Shown here piece after piece: positions 8,020 to 16,590 of a DNA stretch of 64,000 bases; position 1 is the stretch's first letter, and each line of letters starts with the position of its first letter. Position numbers and translations under genes: made by a program. The DNA is taken from contig BGOU01000003.1 of assembly GCA_003569705.1 (NCBI GenBank), positions 62,001 through 126,000 on the forward strand, written 5' to 3'. Source of the DNA: Nitrosarchaeum sp. (GTDB lineage Archaea; Thermoproteota; Nitrososphaeria; Nitrososphaerales; Nitrosopumilaceae). The notes under the pieces were generated by a model. The model ran no database searches. It was not told the DNA's origin and saw nothing but the letters and a program-made list of their open reading frames with translations.

Positions 8020-8472
8020 CTAAGAATATACTTTCAGCTGAGGATTTTCAGTGATAAGTTCATTTAGAATTTCTGTTGATAATCTGTCTAGTTTTTGCAT
8101 TCCTTGTTTTGAAATAATACGACCTTTTTTCTCAACTTTCTCTACATATCCGAGTTTTTCCAATCCTTGAATTGCATTACGAATTATTGCACCGCCTGCA
8201 TCTTTATGATGAGCAGCACCATATCCGGATGGTCTACCACCACCATAAATTTTTCTTAATTCATTAACTCCGAGTGGACCGTGAAGGTAAATTTTTCTCA
8301 TTAATGATGCACATCTTGTATGCCACCATTCTCTATCTTGAGGTGGTTTATCTGCATGAGCACCAGTTTTTACAAATGGAATCCAAGAAGGAGCAGGAAT
8401 GTCTTCATTTTTTAGAGTAGCTGCTAACCTACTAATCAATACATCAGATGGTACATCGTATACCTTTGCCAT
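8020..8472 (-). CDS. rps19e: 30S ribosomal protein S19e
   Basis: A 150-residue S19e, a small-subunit protein found only in archaea and eukaryotes. MAKVYDVPSD, the PSWIPFVKTG region, DREWWHTRCASLMRKIY and the basic glycine-rich loop YGGGRPSGYG match the family. It is the middle gene of an RNase P subunit - S19e - PDCD5 cluster on the minus strand, a common archaeal ribosome-biogenesis grouping. Confidence 0.96.
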   Translation of the reverse strand: MAKVYDVPSDVLISRLAATLKNEDIPAPSWIPFVKTGAHADKPPQDREWWHTRCASLMRKIYLHGPLGVNELRKIYGGGRPSGYGAAHHKDAGGAIIRNAIQGLEKLGYVEKVEKKGRIISKQGMQKLDRLSTEILNELITENPQLKVYS

Positions 8473-8503
8473 GAAGTGAAAAAATCTGGAATCGTCTTAT
8501 AAA

Positions 8504-8806
8504 TCATTGAGGTATTATTTTACGATAAGTATGCCCACATAGGTTACATGTAATTCTGATCGACTTTATTGATACTCTGCCCAGACGAATTCTAGAATTT
8601 ATTCCAGGTGCGATAAATGATTTGCATTTTTTACAAAAAACAATTTTTAGTTCATAAGGCATACGGATTTTGTGCCTCGTGCTAATTCTTCGTGCAATTG
8701 ATGCTTGTCGTTGAGAAAGATCGGGATTCATTTTTGCGTTAGAAATTGCACTGTTGATTAGAATATGCATTCTTTCTAATGCAATTTTTCTAAGAGATGG
8801 TTTCAT
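8504..8806 (-). CDS. rnp4: Ribonuclease P protein component 4 (Rpr2/Rpp21)
   Basis: A 100-residue protein with an N-terminal two-helix region (ALERMHILINSA, then DLSQRQASIARRIS) and a C-terminal zinc ribbon with C58, C61, C87 and C90. This matches RNase P subunit Rnp4 (Rpp21/Rpr2), which pairs with Rnp1 on the catalytic RNA for tRNA 5' processing. It is encoded just downstream of a tRNA on the same strand and upstream of S19e. Confidence 0.9.
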   Translation of the reverse strand: MKPSLRKIALERMHILINSAISNAKMNPDLSQRQASIARRISTRHKIRMPYELKIVFCKKCKSFIAPGINSRIRLGRVSIKSIRITCNLCGHTYRKIIPQ

Positions 8807-8854
8807 AATGACTATTCACATTACACCTAAAAATTGGTTCTCTTTAGATTGAAG

Positions 8855-8928
8855 TGCAGTCAGCGGGATTCGAACCCGCGTCACAGGGTTGGAAACCCCG
8901 AATACTAACCAGGCTATACTATGACTGC
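8855..8928 (-). tRNA. tRNA-Gly (anticodon TCC)
   Basis: The 74-nt minus-strand sequence folds as a cloverleaf. The 7-bp acceptor stem GCAGTCA/TGACTGC is followed by an A discriminator, the T arm is GCGGG-TTCGAAT-CCCGC, and the anticodon stem CGGGG/CCCTG contains one G-T pair. The loop TTTCCAA gives anticodon TCC, which reads GGA glycine codons. No intron is visible and CCA is not encoded. Confidence 0.95.
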
Positions 8929-8950
8929 ACAAGAAAACAAACTTAATTTC

Positions 8951-9619
8951 CTACATAAAAATGGTTTTTTCGTATTCATACAGTATACGTGCAACTACCA
9001 CATGTGCCTCATATGACAAGTTATCAACTGAAAATAAATGAGTTATTTTGCTTTTTATCGATTCGGAAAAATGACCCTTTTGGAATCCACCTATAACTAT
9101 ACAGGTATTATCTATGATTTCAGAACTAATTTTTTCAAATGATTTGAGTTTTCCTTTGGTTGAAAAACCAATAATTTTTGATGGTTTTATTTCATTAATT
9201 AATTCAGAAAATGATTTTTCTTTGATTTCTAATAATATGTTAGTACCAGATCGTATAGTTTTTTCTAAAAATAATTTTTCAATTAAACCTTCAAATCTAT
9301 GATATGATTTTGGGATGTGAACATTTTCTCCAATGTAAATTACTTTATCATCAATAGTGTGAATATAGATTTTAATTTTATTTTGTAAATATAATGGAAT
9401 TGTAGTTGCCTCCAATATAGAAAAATGAACTAAATCAGGCCTTCCTCGTTTGATTTCATTGTTGATTCCTTTCATTGCAGCAAAATGCCAAGAATTATCA
9501 AGTAATATTTCAGATGGATTTTTTCCTAGTTTTTGTGCATGAGATAATACTGAAGGATGATCTTGTAGTTCCAAAGGAACAAGTTCTAATGCAGATTCTG
9601 CTAAGACTAGAGAGAGCAT
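8951..9619 (-). CDS. nep1: Nep1 (Emg1) rRNA pseudouridine N1-methyltransferase
   Basis: A 222-residue SPOUT-class methyltransferase of the Emg1/Nep1 family, which methylates N1 of a pseudouridine in small-subunit rRNA. The stretches SALELVPLELQDHP, LLDNSWHFAAMK, GRPDLVHFSILEA and the knotted C-terminus with IVIGGFQKGHF and YEAHVVVARI are characteristic. It sits 22 bp upstream of tRNA-Gly and 1 bp downstream of the glycosidase-like gene, in a translation-related neighbourhood. Confidence 0.93.
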   Translation of the reverse strand: MLSLVLAESALELVPLELQDHPSVLSHAQKLGKNPSEILLDNSWHFAAMKGINNEIKRGRPDLVHFSILEATTIPLYLQNKIKIYIHTIDDKVIYIGENVHIPKSYHRFEGLIEKLFLEKTIRSGTNILLEIKEKSFSELINEIKPSKIIGFSTKGKLKSFEKISSEIIDNTCIVIGGFQKGHFSESIKSKITHLFSVDNLSYEAHVVVARILYEYEKTIFM

Positions 9620-9620
9620 T

Positions 9621-10739
9621 TTATTTGATCATTTCTATTTGATTTTTAAATTCATTCCAACTAGGTTTTGGGATTCCATTAACATCTACAAATCCAGAAC
9701 TACAAATGTAATGACTTAATCGTTCAATTACATGTTCACTAGTTCCTAAACTAGAACCACCACCTATACTGATAGTTGCATTTCCGATTTCTGATTTTTC
9801 AACAACACATGTACCATCAGGTCTATCATATTGTCTATACCATGTAAGAAATTCCATTTTAGATTCATTTTCTCTATAAAATTCAAATGCTTTTTCTAGA
9901 AACATTTTCTGAGATGTATTATTTCCTCCTACAAAATCAGATGTGCTCCAACTAATTTCAAAAAGCCCAATTTTTTTATCAGGTATGATTTCAAATATTT
10001 TTTGCAAATCCTCTTTAGCCTCTTGAGGAGTTTTGACAATATCATTCAAGGTATCAACTGGTGAATATGAGAAAGCAACAAAATCACCAAGTGCTAGATC
10101 AGTTACAATATGCTCCAAGTTTTTATTAAGTACATTATGTAAGGCAAATGCGTTTCCTATCTTTACATCGGGATGTTTTTCTTTTATTTTGGCATATACT
10201 CCGTTGAATAGTTCCTTATACACAGGAATATTTTGTTCATAATAACGAAATTGTGATTCTGTTTCACCAGCAATTACAACTGTATCTATAATATCATAAC
10301 GAGATAAGATTGCATCAAGAACGTTAACTAGTCTGTCTTCTCCAATTGCATTAAGGGAAGGTTTTCCAATCCAATTTGGGAAAGGTCCTAGTGTTTCTCC
10401 ATTGATCACAGAAAAATATAGTGTAACTTTAAGATCATTTTTTTTATTAAAACTCATCAAAACATCTGGTTGTTTCCAGTCGAATTCTCCTTTTACAGGC
10501 TCAATAGTATTCCAAAATAGATAGACATTGCTTCTTCCAATTCCAGTAGAAGATGCATCAGAGTAAATTTGATTCAAGTCCTTCAAAGTTATGGATGATT
10601 TTGGCGTGTTAATTACAAGACCGATTTTTTCATTATGTTTCTGACTAGTAATTGGTTGTAAGTTTGGCATAATCATTATTATTGCAATTATAGTAATTAC
10701 TGCAATACCAACAGATAATCCTAGAATTTTCTTATTCAT
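9621..10739 (-). CDS. Membrane-anchored glycoside-hydrolase-like TIM-barrel protein
   Basis: A 372-residue protein with an N-terminal hydrophobic anchor (about residues 5-26) followed by an extracytoplasmic domain resembling clan-A glycoside hydrolases. WNTIEPVKGEFDW is the strand-loop typical of GH5/10/39/42 relatives. An acid in VIAGETES and another in GLFEISWS sit where the acid/base and nucleophile are expected. Two C-terminal Cys (in GTCVVEK and YICSSG) could form a disulfide. Activity and substrate are unknown. Confidence 0.6.
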   Translation of the reverse strand: MNKKILGLSVGIAVITIIAIIMIMPNLQPITSQKHNEKIGLVINTPKSSITLKDLNQIYSDASSTGIGRSNVYLFWNTIEPVKGEFDWKQPDVLMSFNKKNDLKVTLYFSVINGETLGPFPNWIGKPSLNAIGEDRLVNVLDAILSRYDIIDTVVIAGETESQFRYYEQNIPVYKELFNGVYAKIKEKHPDVKIGNAFALHNVLNKNLEHIVTDLALGDFVAFSYSPVDTLNDIVKTPQEAKEDLQKIFEIIPDKKIGLFEISWSTSDFVGGNNTSQKMFLEKAFEFYRENESKMEFLTWYRQYDRPDGTCVVEKSEIGNATISIGGGSSLGTSEHVIERLSHYICSSGFVDVNGIPKPSWNEFKNQIEMIK

Positions 10740-10785
10740 ACTAAATTAAAAGTAAAAGGAAGTAAAAGAGTTGTGATTTTATTAT

Positions 10786-13455
10786 CTATCCAGAAGTACA
10801 ACCGCTGAATCCACATTCTATGCAAATGGTACAGCCTTCTACAAATACAAGATTGTTTTTGCATGTTGGACATAGACGATCTTCAGACACTTCTTCTTGT
10901 CTCATAGGTTCAGATGTAATTTCTTCATCATGAACTTTGAGTTCAAGTGCATTATGTACTTGTGATCTGATGTATGGGTTTGAAATCATAGTTGTTACAT
11001 ATTTAGTAACATATTCACTTGGTGTAACCTCAAATGTTTTTTGTGCATTTTCACTTGTCATATGAAGTACTTGTTTATGTCTAGAACCATCACGATATAC
11101 TGTAGTTCCTTTTAGTCCCAATTCATGAGCCAATAGATATGAAGATTTTACATCATCTACGGTAACATCATAAGGCATGTTAATTGTCTTGGCAATCGCA
11201 TTTCCTATCCAATCTTGCCATACACCTTGAGCCATCAGATGATCTGCCCAATGAATATCCATTGCAGTGACAAAGACATCTTGCATCCATTGTGGGATTT
11301 CAGGAATTCCTTTTAGAGATCCATAGTTATCTGCAATCTTTACAAGTAGTTCATCGCTGTATAGACCATGTTCTTTGAGTACTTCTTCAACAATTTTGTT
11401 GGTATAGAAGAATCTACCCACAGTTACTCTCTTTTCAAATACTAGAGCAAATGCTGGTTCCATTCCGTTTGAGCAATCAGCAATCATAGATAGTGTTCCT
11501 GTTGGAGCTACTGTGGTAGTCAAGACATTTCTTATTCCATGTTTCTTAATTTTTTCAATTAGTGCATCCCATTCATAGCAATGTGATTCTTTTGGTTTCT
11601 CATAATATCCTGTAATTGGGATTTTTCCTTCTGGATATTCTGTCTTTGAGCAAAGTGGAAATTCGCCTCTAGATTTTGCAAGGGCTACACTTTCCTCCAT
11701 TGAATAATAAGTTAATGCTTCTGACAGTTTTGATTGTAATTCATATCCTTCTTTGGAGTTGTATGGAATTTTTAATTTGTACAAGAGATCTGCAACACCC
11801 ATTACACCTAATCCAATTCTTCTAGAATCCTTTGATGCAATGTCAATATCTTTTACAGGATAATTATTTACATCAATGATGTTATCCAAGAATCTTGTTG
11901 TCTTTCTGATTGTTTCTTCATATCTTTGCCAATCAAACTCATATTCTCCATCCATCTTTCTTTTTACAAGATTTACCAAGTTAATGGAACCAAGGTTACA
12001 TGATTCGTATGGATATAGACTCTGTTCACCGCATGGATTTGTAGCTCTTAGTGGAGCTTGTCTTGCTTTGGCAAATACATTGTATTTGTTAATATTATCA
12101 AAGAAGATTAATCCAGGCTCTGCACTCTTCCATGCAGACATAGCTATCAAATCAATTAATTGATGTGCACTAATTTCTTTCACTGGTTTTCTGTCACGTG
12201 GACTACGTAACATGTACTTGCCATCATCTGTGTTTACAAGTGCATTCCAAAAGTCTTCCCATATACCTACACTGACATTAAAGTTCTCCAATACACCAGG
12301 TTGTGTTTTATTTGTAATGAATTTTTCAACATCAGGATGCCAAGCTTCAATGATTCCCATGTTAGCTCCTCTTCTCTTTCCACCTTGTTTTACAACTTCA
12401 GTTACGGTATTGATGATATTCATAAAAGAAACAGGACCTGATGCTACACCAGATGTTGATGCAACAATATCGCCTTCTTCACGAAGATCAGAATAGTTGA
12501 TTCCAACTCCTCCTCCAGATTTGAAAATTAGTGCTGCATCTGAAGTTGTTTTCATGATTTGTTCCATGTCATCAGGCATACCAAGAACAAAACAGGCAGA
12601 AAGCTGACCCAATCTACCACCAGCATTCATCATTGTTGGTGAATTTGGTAGGAAATCTTGTGCAGTCATCAATTCAAAGTATTCTGTGATCTTGTCTGTA
12701 TAATCATCGAATTTTTTGGCTGCAAGTAGTGTTAGAAGATCTTTAAAGCTGACTTTCATTTGGCCTTTGTTTGCAAGTGTCACATAATGATTGATTAAAG
12801 ATCTAAAGTGCCATTTGTTGAGGAAGTATTCTCCAATCTTGAATTTGTAATCAAAATTGTCTAGTTTCTCAAGATATGTACGTGCCTCTTCAGTATTTTG
12901 GGTAATGTTTCCAGATTTATCAAATACTTGTGCATCATATAGAATATCACCTATTCCAACTAGAATTGCTACTCTTTCAAACATTTGAGTAGGAGATTCA
13001 ATAATTTCATTTTTATTATTTCTGAAAAGATACCTAGATGCCAATACTCTCAGGCAATTTAGATCAAAATTCTTTGAGACCGGATCTAAAGATTTTGTAT
13101 TTAAGACTTTCATTTTATCATCTCTTAATTTTCTTCGTTCATGTCTGTAAACGATGTACGCCTTTGCAATGTCGCTGTTACCACAATCGATAAGGGTTGA
13201 TTCCACGATATCCTGAATATCCTCAACGCTAGGAGATCGAGAACTTGTAAATCCTTGTTCGACTAATTTTTGCACGACTTTATTTGCAAGTTGATCGGCT
13301 AGTACACGGTCGGCTTTGGAGGTAGCTGCCAACGCTTTGAATATAGCGTTTGAAATTTTATCTTGATTGAAAACCGTTACAGCACCACTACGCTTACGGA
13401 TCTCATTGATTGTGCTTTCTATTTGTGATTTATCCAAATTATAATCTCCCCGCAA
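10786..13455 (-). CDS. nrdJ: Class II (adenosylcobalamin-dependent) ribonucleoside reductase
   Basis: An 889-residue ribonucleotide reductase making dNTP precursors with a cobalamin radical. An ATP-cone allosteric domain covers about residues 15-105. The ten-stranded barrel carries SACFVLG with the substrate-side Cys, the NPCGEQSLYPYESCNLGS catalytic segment (N-x-C-x-E), and PTGTLSMIADCSNG. The C-terminus ends in a zinc-ribbon/redox tail with CPTC, CTIC, CGFSGC. No small radical subunit gene is adjacent, as expected for class II. It is downstream of, and codirectional with, the degenerate NrdD-like regulator. Confidence 0.95.
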   Translation of the reverse strand: MRGDYNLDKSQIESTINEIRKRSGAVTVFNQDKISNAIFKALAATSKADRVLADQLANKVVQKLVEQGFTSSRSPSVEDIQDIVESTLIDCGNSDIAKAYIVYRHERRKLRDDKMKVLNTKSLDPVSKNFDLNCLRVLASRYLFRNNKNEIIESPTQMFERVAILVGIGDILYDAQVFDKSGNITQNTEEARTYLEKLDNFDYKFKIGEYFLNKWHFRSLINHYVTLANKGQMKVSFKDLLTLLAAKKFDDYTDKITEYFELMTAQDFLPNSPTMMNAGGRLGQLSACFVLGMPDDMEQIMKTTSDAALIFKSGGGVGINYSDLREEGDIVASTSGVASGPVSFMNIINTVTEVVKQGGKRRGANMGIIEAWHPDVEKFITNKTQPGVLENFNVSVGIWEDFWNALVNTDDGKYMLRSPRDRKPVKEISAHQLIDLIAMSAWKSAEPGLIFFDNINKYNVFAKARQAPLRATNPCGEQSLYPYESCNLGSINLVNLVKRKMDGEYEFDWQRYEETIRKTTRFLDNIIDVNNYPVKDIDIASKDSRRIGLGVMGVADLLYKLKIPYNSKEGYELQSKLSEALTYYSMEESVALAKSRGEFPLCSKTEYPEGKIPITGYYEKPKESHCYEWDALIEKIKKHGIRNVLTTTVAPTGTLSMIADCSNGMEPAFALVFEKRVTVGRFFYTNKIVEEVLKEHGLYSDELLVKIADNYGSLKGIPEIPQWMQDVFVTAMDIHWADHLMAQGVWQDWIGNAIAKTINMPYDVTVDDVKSSYLLAHELGLKGTTVYRDGSRHKQVLHMTSENAQKTFEVTPSEYVTKYVTTMISNPYIRSQVHNALELKVHDEEITSEPMRQEEVSEDRLCPTCKNNLVFVEGCTICIECGFSGCTSG

Positions 13456-13750
13456 GAGGTTAGAAAGAATACGGTATAAATGATTTGGCAGTATTTTCTG
13501 AAATTTCAGTTCAAAAATATTGACAACGGTCCAATTGATGTTGTAATGGTTTTTATGATCAAATAGTCACGAGTCTAGAACGATGATCGCTCGAGAAATT
13601 TTGATCGTGTACATTTCATGAGTAAATTTTTTAACACAACTATTATGAAAATCATACAGGCGTTACAATAATACGTGATAAAGATCATCTGACTGAAACT
13701 GATCAAAATATTTTCCAAAATGATCGGAACTAGTTTTTGATTTACGAATT
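13456..13750 (-). promoter_or_regulatory. nrdJ upstream region with repeated GATC motifs
   Basis: This 295-bp gap between the regulator-like gene and nrdJ has no convincing ORF. It contains several TGATC elements (near 13556, 13584, 13605, 13701 and 13721), including the opposed pair TGATCG / TTGATCGTG. GAAACTGATCAAAAT at 13695-13709 closely resembles the 19-nt repeat found upstream of the regulator gene. It probably contains the nrdJ promoter and operator sites; the exact promoter was not resolved. Confidence 0.45.
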
Positions 13751-15844
13751 TCAGATTACATATGAAGACTTGCACTTTGGACACTTGTCTACAAAGGGTT
13801 CATCTTTGAATCCACACTCACCACAAAGCGCTACTTTCTTTACAGGCTTGAATGAAGATGTTAGTTCTGCTGCTTTCTCAATTGATTTTTTGATATCAGC
13901 TTGAGTAGCATTCTGATCAATATCAAGTCTAACTAATAAACCACCATTGAGTAATTTAGATAGTTTGTTGCATTCAGATATAATCTCGGTTTTACTTGTA
14001 TAATCGCCTATTTCAGAGGCGTTAAGAACTATACCTTGTGAGTAAGAGTCACTATCCATAGAATTAAGAGCAGAATTTTTACCATATTTCTCACCATCTA
14101 GGTTTGCAAATCTACTAGATCCTTCGGTCTCAATCATGGATATAGCCACAGTATCGCCAAGTTCTTTGCCTTTTTTAGTTGCAACATCAACTGCGGTTTC
14201 TATTACTTTATTGAGTATGTCTCTTCCTTCCTTATTATCTTGGAATCCAAGAATATTGAAAACGGATTCCTTCAGGCCTACAAGATTAACAATCAGTGAC
14301 ACAGAACTTCTTTGCATGTATTGTGTATTCTTTGCAAGAATTGGATTTAGTCCTCTTCGTGTAAGATCAGAGATATCTTTCTTTCTTAACGCCATAGAAG
14401 ATAATGCGGGTTTCATAAGTAATGCAAGTCTTGCTCTAAAGTATGTTTCATCTTTATTGGATTCAAATGCAAGTCTTGGAAGATTGATTGAAACAGATTG
14501 TAGTGTTATTGCAAGTGGACCAGAATTTTTAGTTGTTCCATTTGTGATACCATAACTAGATACTTCACCTTTTGCAAACATCACTTTTCCACCAATTGAA
14601 ATTATTTCTGCTAATGCTTCGGAAACATCAGTAACTTTTCCTTTGTCGAAATCTACAATCAAACCAATTTTTGGAATTGGAGTTATTTTTGTGTAATTCT
14701 TGTATGCATTAATTATTGCATTAACAATTTTTAGATCAGAACCTAATTGAAGTCTAATTGAAACATTAGTGCTTTTTCTATTGTATTTTGATGTAGTAGA
14801 TGCAGTAGCAAATGCATCTGTTAGTTTTTGTTCAAGTTCTGGAATATTCTTTGAGTATTTTGTAAAGAGTGGAATCAATCCATCAAGTACAATTTCTTGC
14901 GAAGCTTCTTTGGAAAGTAATGATATGATTATAGACAATGAAGATGTAATATCATCAATTGATTTTGATGATGTAATTCTTGATACATCAAGATATTTTC
15001 CACCAAGAATAACTCCATCTTCAATCAATTCTTTTACATTAACAAATATTGTATCAGGTATCATCGACCAAATTCCTGGATTTGAAATATGCATGTCACC
15101 AGAAAGATGTGAATCAGCAACGTCTTTTGGTAATACATTGGTGAGTAAATGTTCTGCAAACACTTTCTGACCAGTATTGAAAAGTAGACCTTCTGCACCA
15201 TTATCTACATTATCCAGATTTGTGAGCATTTCTTGAACGTCATAAACAGGCAGACCCAGGCGTGCTAGTTTATTGCGATATTCCTCATGACCGTGTTCTA
15301 AAAGAACAGAATTTACCATTTCTCTGATAAGAGCCCCTGTAAGATAGGTTGTTTGATATTTGTAAATTCTATTTTCAACTTCTTCAGTAATTTTTTGAGC
15401 TAATTCTAATGGAAGACTACCTTCACGTACGAGTGATTGAATAATTTTATGGGAACTAAATTCTTCAATTGATTCATGTGATGTTCTAACATACATTTTT
15501 CCACTTTCAATGATTGATCGTTCCTCAATTTGTCTTGCCAAGCTCAATACAAGTTTTCCAAGATTTGTAATTGTATAACGCCTTTCAGATTTGTTTAGTG
15601 CTACAAGAGATTGTCTTAATAATTTTCTCAAGTGATATGCAAATTTACCACTCTCTTTTTTGGATTTGAATCCTGCTAATGATTTTAATTCGGAATAGGT
15701 TAATGGTCCCTTTGAATTTAAAATTCTCAAAATATCTATTCTGTTTGGACTCGCCATTACAGAAAAGATCATTCTTACACGTTTTGATGTAGATTGAAGA
15801 ATTCCGCTTCGCTTTGGCTCTTCTAGTTCTTCATCCAATTCCAT
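13751..15844 (-). CDS. HTH / ATP-cone / degenerate NrdD-like protein, putative RNR regulator
   Basis: A 697-residue multidomain protein. Residues 20-100 form an ArsR-like winged helix (ASPNRIDILRILNSKGPLTY). Residues 117-195 form an ATP-cone (MYVRTSHESIEEFSSHKI). Residues 205-660 resemble the anaerobic reductase NrdD, with HLSGDMHI at 246-253 and INLPRLA at 453-459. A zinc ribbon (C674, C677, C688, C691) ends the chain. Thr265 lies where NrdD has its first catalytic Cys, the only other Cys is C625, and the chain stops before the glycyl-radical motif. It is therefore unlikely to be an enzyme. With DNA-binding and nucleotide-sensing domains upstream of nrdJ, it probably senses dNTP pools and controls transcription. 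Confidence 0.75.
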   Translation of the reverse strand: MELDEELEEPKRSGILQSTSKRVRMIFSVMASPNRIDILRILNSKGPLTYSELKSLAGFKSKKESGKFAYHLRKLLRQSLVALNKSERRYTITNLGKLVLSLARQIEERSIIESGKMYVRTSHESIEEFSSHKIIQSLVREGSLPLELAQKITEEVENRIYKYQTTYLTGALIREMVNSVLLEHGHEEYRNKLARLGLPVYDVQEMLTNLDNVDNGAEGLLFNTGQKVFAEHLLTNVLPKDVADSHLSGDMHISNPGIWSMIPDTIFVNVKELIEDGVILGGKYLDVSRITSSKSIDDITSSLSIIISLLSKEASQEIVLDGLIPLFTKYSKNIPELEQKLTDAFATASTTSKYNRKSTNVSIRLQLGSDLKIVNAIINAYKNYTKITPIPKIGLIVDFDKGKVTDVSEALAEIISIGGKVMFAKGEVSSYGITNGTTKNSGPLAITLQSVSINLPRLAFESNKDETYFRARLALLMKPALSSMALRKKDISDLTRRGLNPILAKNTQYMQRSSVSLIVNLVGLKESVFNILGFQDNKEGRDILNKVIETAVDVATKKGKELGDTVAISMIETEGSSRFANLDGEKYGKNSALNSMDSDSYSQGIVLNASEIGDYTSKTEIISECNKLSKLLNGGLLVRLDIDQNATQADIKKSIEKAAELTSSFKPVKKVALCGECGFKDEPFVDKCPKCKSSYVI

Positions 15845-15898
15845 GTTATTTCACTAAAAAAGGAGTAAATAAGACTTATGACTGGATCGTTTTAGATC

Positions 15899-15917
15899 TT
15901 TTTAGATCAGTTTTCTT
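15899..15917. repeat. 19-nt GATC-centred direct repeat, copy A
   Basis: TTTTTAGATCAGTTTTCTT occurs here and again, identically, at 15984-16002. Copy A lies 55 bp upstream of the start of the HTH/NrdD-like gene (minus strand) and overlaps a second GATC (TTTTAGATCTTTTT). Position and similarity to a site upstream of nrdJ make it a candidate operator. Confidence 0.5.
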
Positions 15918-15983
15918 ATTCAAATAAAATTTAGATTTATTGTAACATTACAAATATACAAAAAAAATAAAAATTCATAAAGG

Positions 15984-16002
15984 TTTTTAGATCAGTTTTC
16001 TT
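15984..16002. repeat. 19-nt GATC-centred direct repeat, copy B
   Basis: This is an exact copy of the 19-nt sequence at 15899-15917, 85 bp away. Copy B overlaps the last three codons and stop of the zinc-ribbon peptide gene, so part of its conservation could be coding. The same core (GAAA-CTGATC-AAAA on the other strand) recurs upstream of nrdJ. Confidence 0.45.
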
Positions 16003-16153
16003 GTACATCCAGAGAAAATTCAGATGTTGACAACTTTTGTCCACATGATGGACACTTTCCATTGTATGGGTTCATTACATCTTTTAGAGCTTTTAGCATT
16101 TTCATGTTAGCGATCTTTTCTCCACATTTACCACATGTAATTTCTACAGACAT
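15992..16153 (-). CDS. Small zinc-ribbon protein
   Basis: A 53-residue ORF, MSVEITCGKCGEKIANM and onward, with CGKCG near residue 7 and CPSCG near residue 34: two knuckles spaced like a rubredoxin-type zinc ribbon. It lies upstream of and codirectional with the HTH/NrdD-like gene (147 bp apart). Small zinc-ribbon peptides are common in these archaea and mostly uncharacterised. Intact zinc knuckles in an otherwise short ORF support a real gene. Confidence 0.7.
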   Translation of the reverse strand: MSVEITCGKCGEKIANMKMLKALKDVMNPYNGKCPSCGQKLSTSEFSLDVQEN

Positions 16154-16223
16154 CAAAGTGATCATCTTTACAAAATTATTAAGAAATGATTATGATTTTT
16201 TTTAATAATTCAAACAAATAATT

Positions 16224-16589
16224 TTACTGTTTTTCGATGATAATACCACGTTCATCAAAGCCCGTGATTTTTGCTCTAGTTCCAACTGGAAGATCTTTAG
16301 GAGTTGCTATTTTTGCCATAAATCCAGAAATTCGTAAATTGGTCTTATCCAGCTGTAAGACAACAAAGGCATATGGTGTGTATTTTTCAAAGCCTGCTGG
16401 TGGAACTGTAATTATTGTATATGTGGCTACTGAGCCTGTACCATCTAAAATCTCATCTTGAAATTCCTTGCTGCCGCAATTTTGGCAATAGTAGACATTA
16501 GAGAGATGTAGTTGGCTACACTGTGTGCATTTATGAGTAAGAACTTTGCCTTCTTTTGCCTTTTCAATAAGTTGTTCTTTTATAGACAT
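16224..16589 (-). CDS. DUF35 OB-fold / zinc-ribbon acyl-CoA-associated protein
   Basis: A 121-residue protein with an N-terminal rubredoxin-like zinc ribbon (CTQC and CQNCG) and a C-terminal OB fold (TGSVATYTII, PYAFVVLQLD). I chose the ATG at 16589 because MSIKEQLIEKAKEG begins the conserved region; a longer frame would extend into the thiolase gene. DUF35 proteins associate with thiolases and HMG-CoA synthase to channel acetoacetyl-CoA. Here the gene follows the thiolase by 1 bp, which supports a complex. Confidence 0.88.
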   Translation of the reverse strand: MSIKEQLIEKAKEGKVLTHKCTQCSQLHLSNVYYCQNCGSKEFQDEILDGTGSVATYTIITVPPAGFEKYTPYAFVVLQLDKTNLRISGFMAKIATPKDLPVGTRAKITGFDERGIIIEKQ

Positions 16590-16590
16590 T

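Noticed and set aside
12212-12496. Plus-strand reading frames inside nrdJ, atpA, atpB, amtB and the NrdD-like gene
   Set aside because: These are antisense shadows of strongly conserved genes, with no start context or family signal of their own.
13575-13784. A 69-codon minus-strand reading frame between the NrdD-like gene and nrdJ
   Set aside because: It overlaps the 3' end of the NrdD-like gene, has Cys/Ile/Phe-rich composition unlike neighbours and no recognisable features; the region looks regulatory.
13751-15844. Annotation of the NrdD-like protein as a working anaerobic ribonucleotide reductase
   Set aside because: No catalytic Cys and no glycyl-radical motif are present, no activase gene is adjacent, and an HTH domain is fused at the front.
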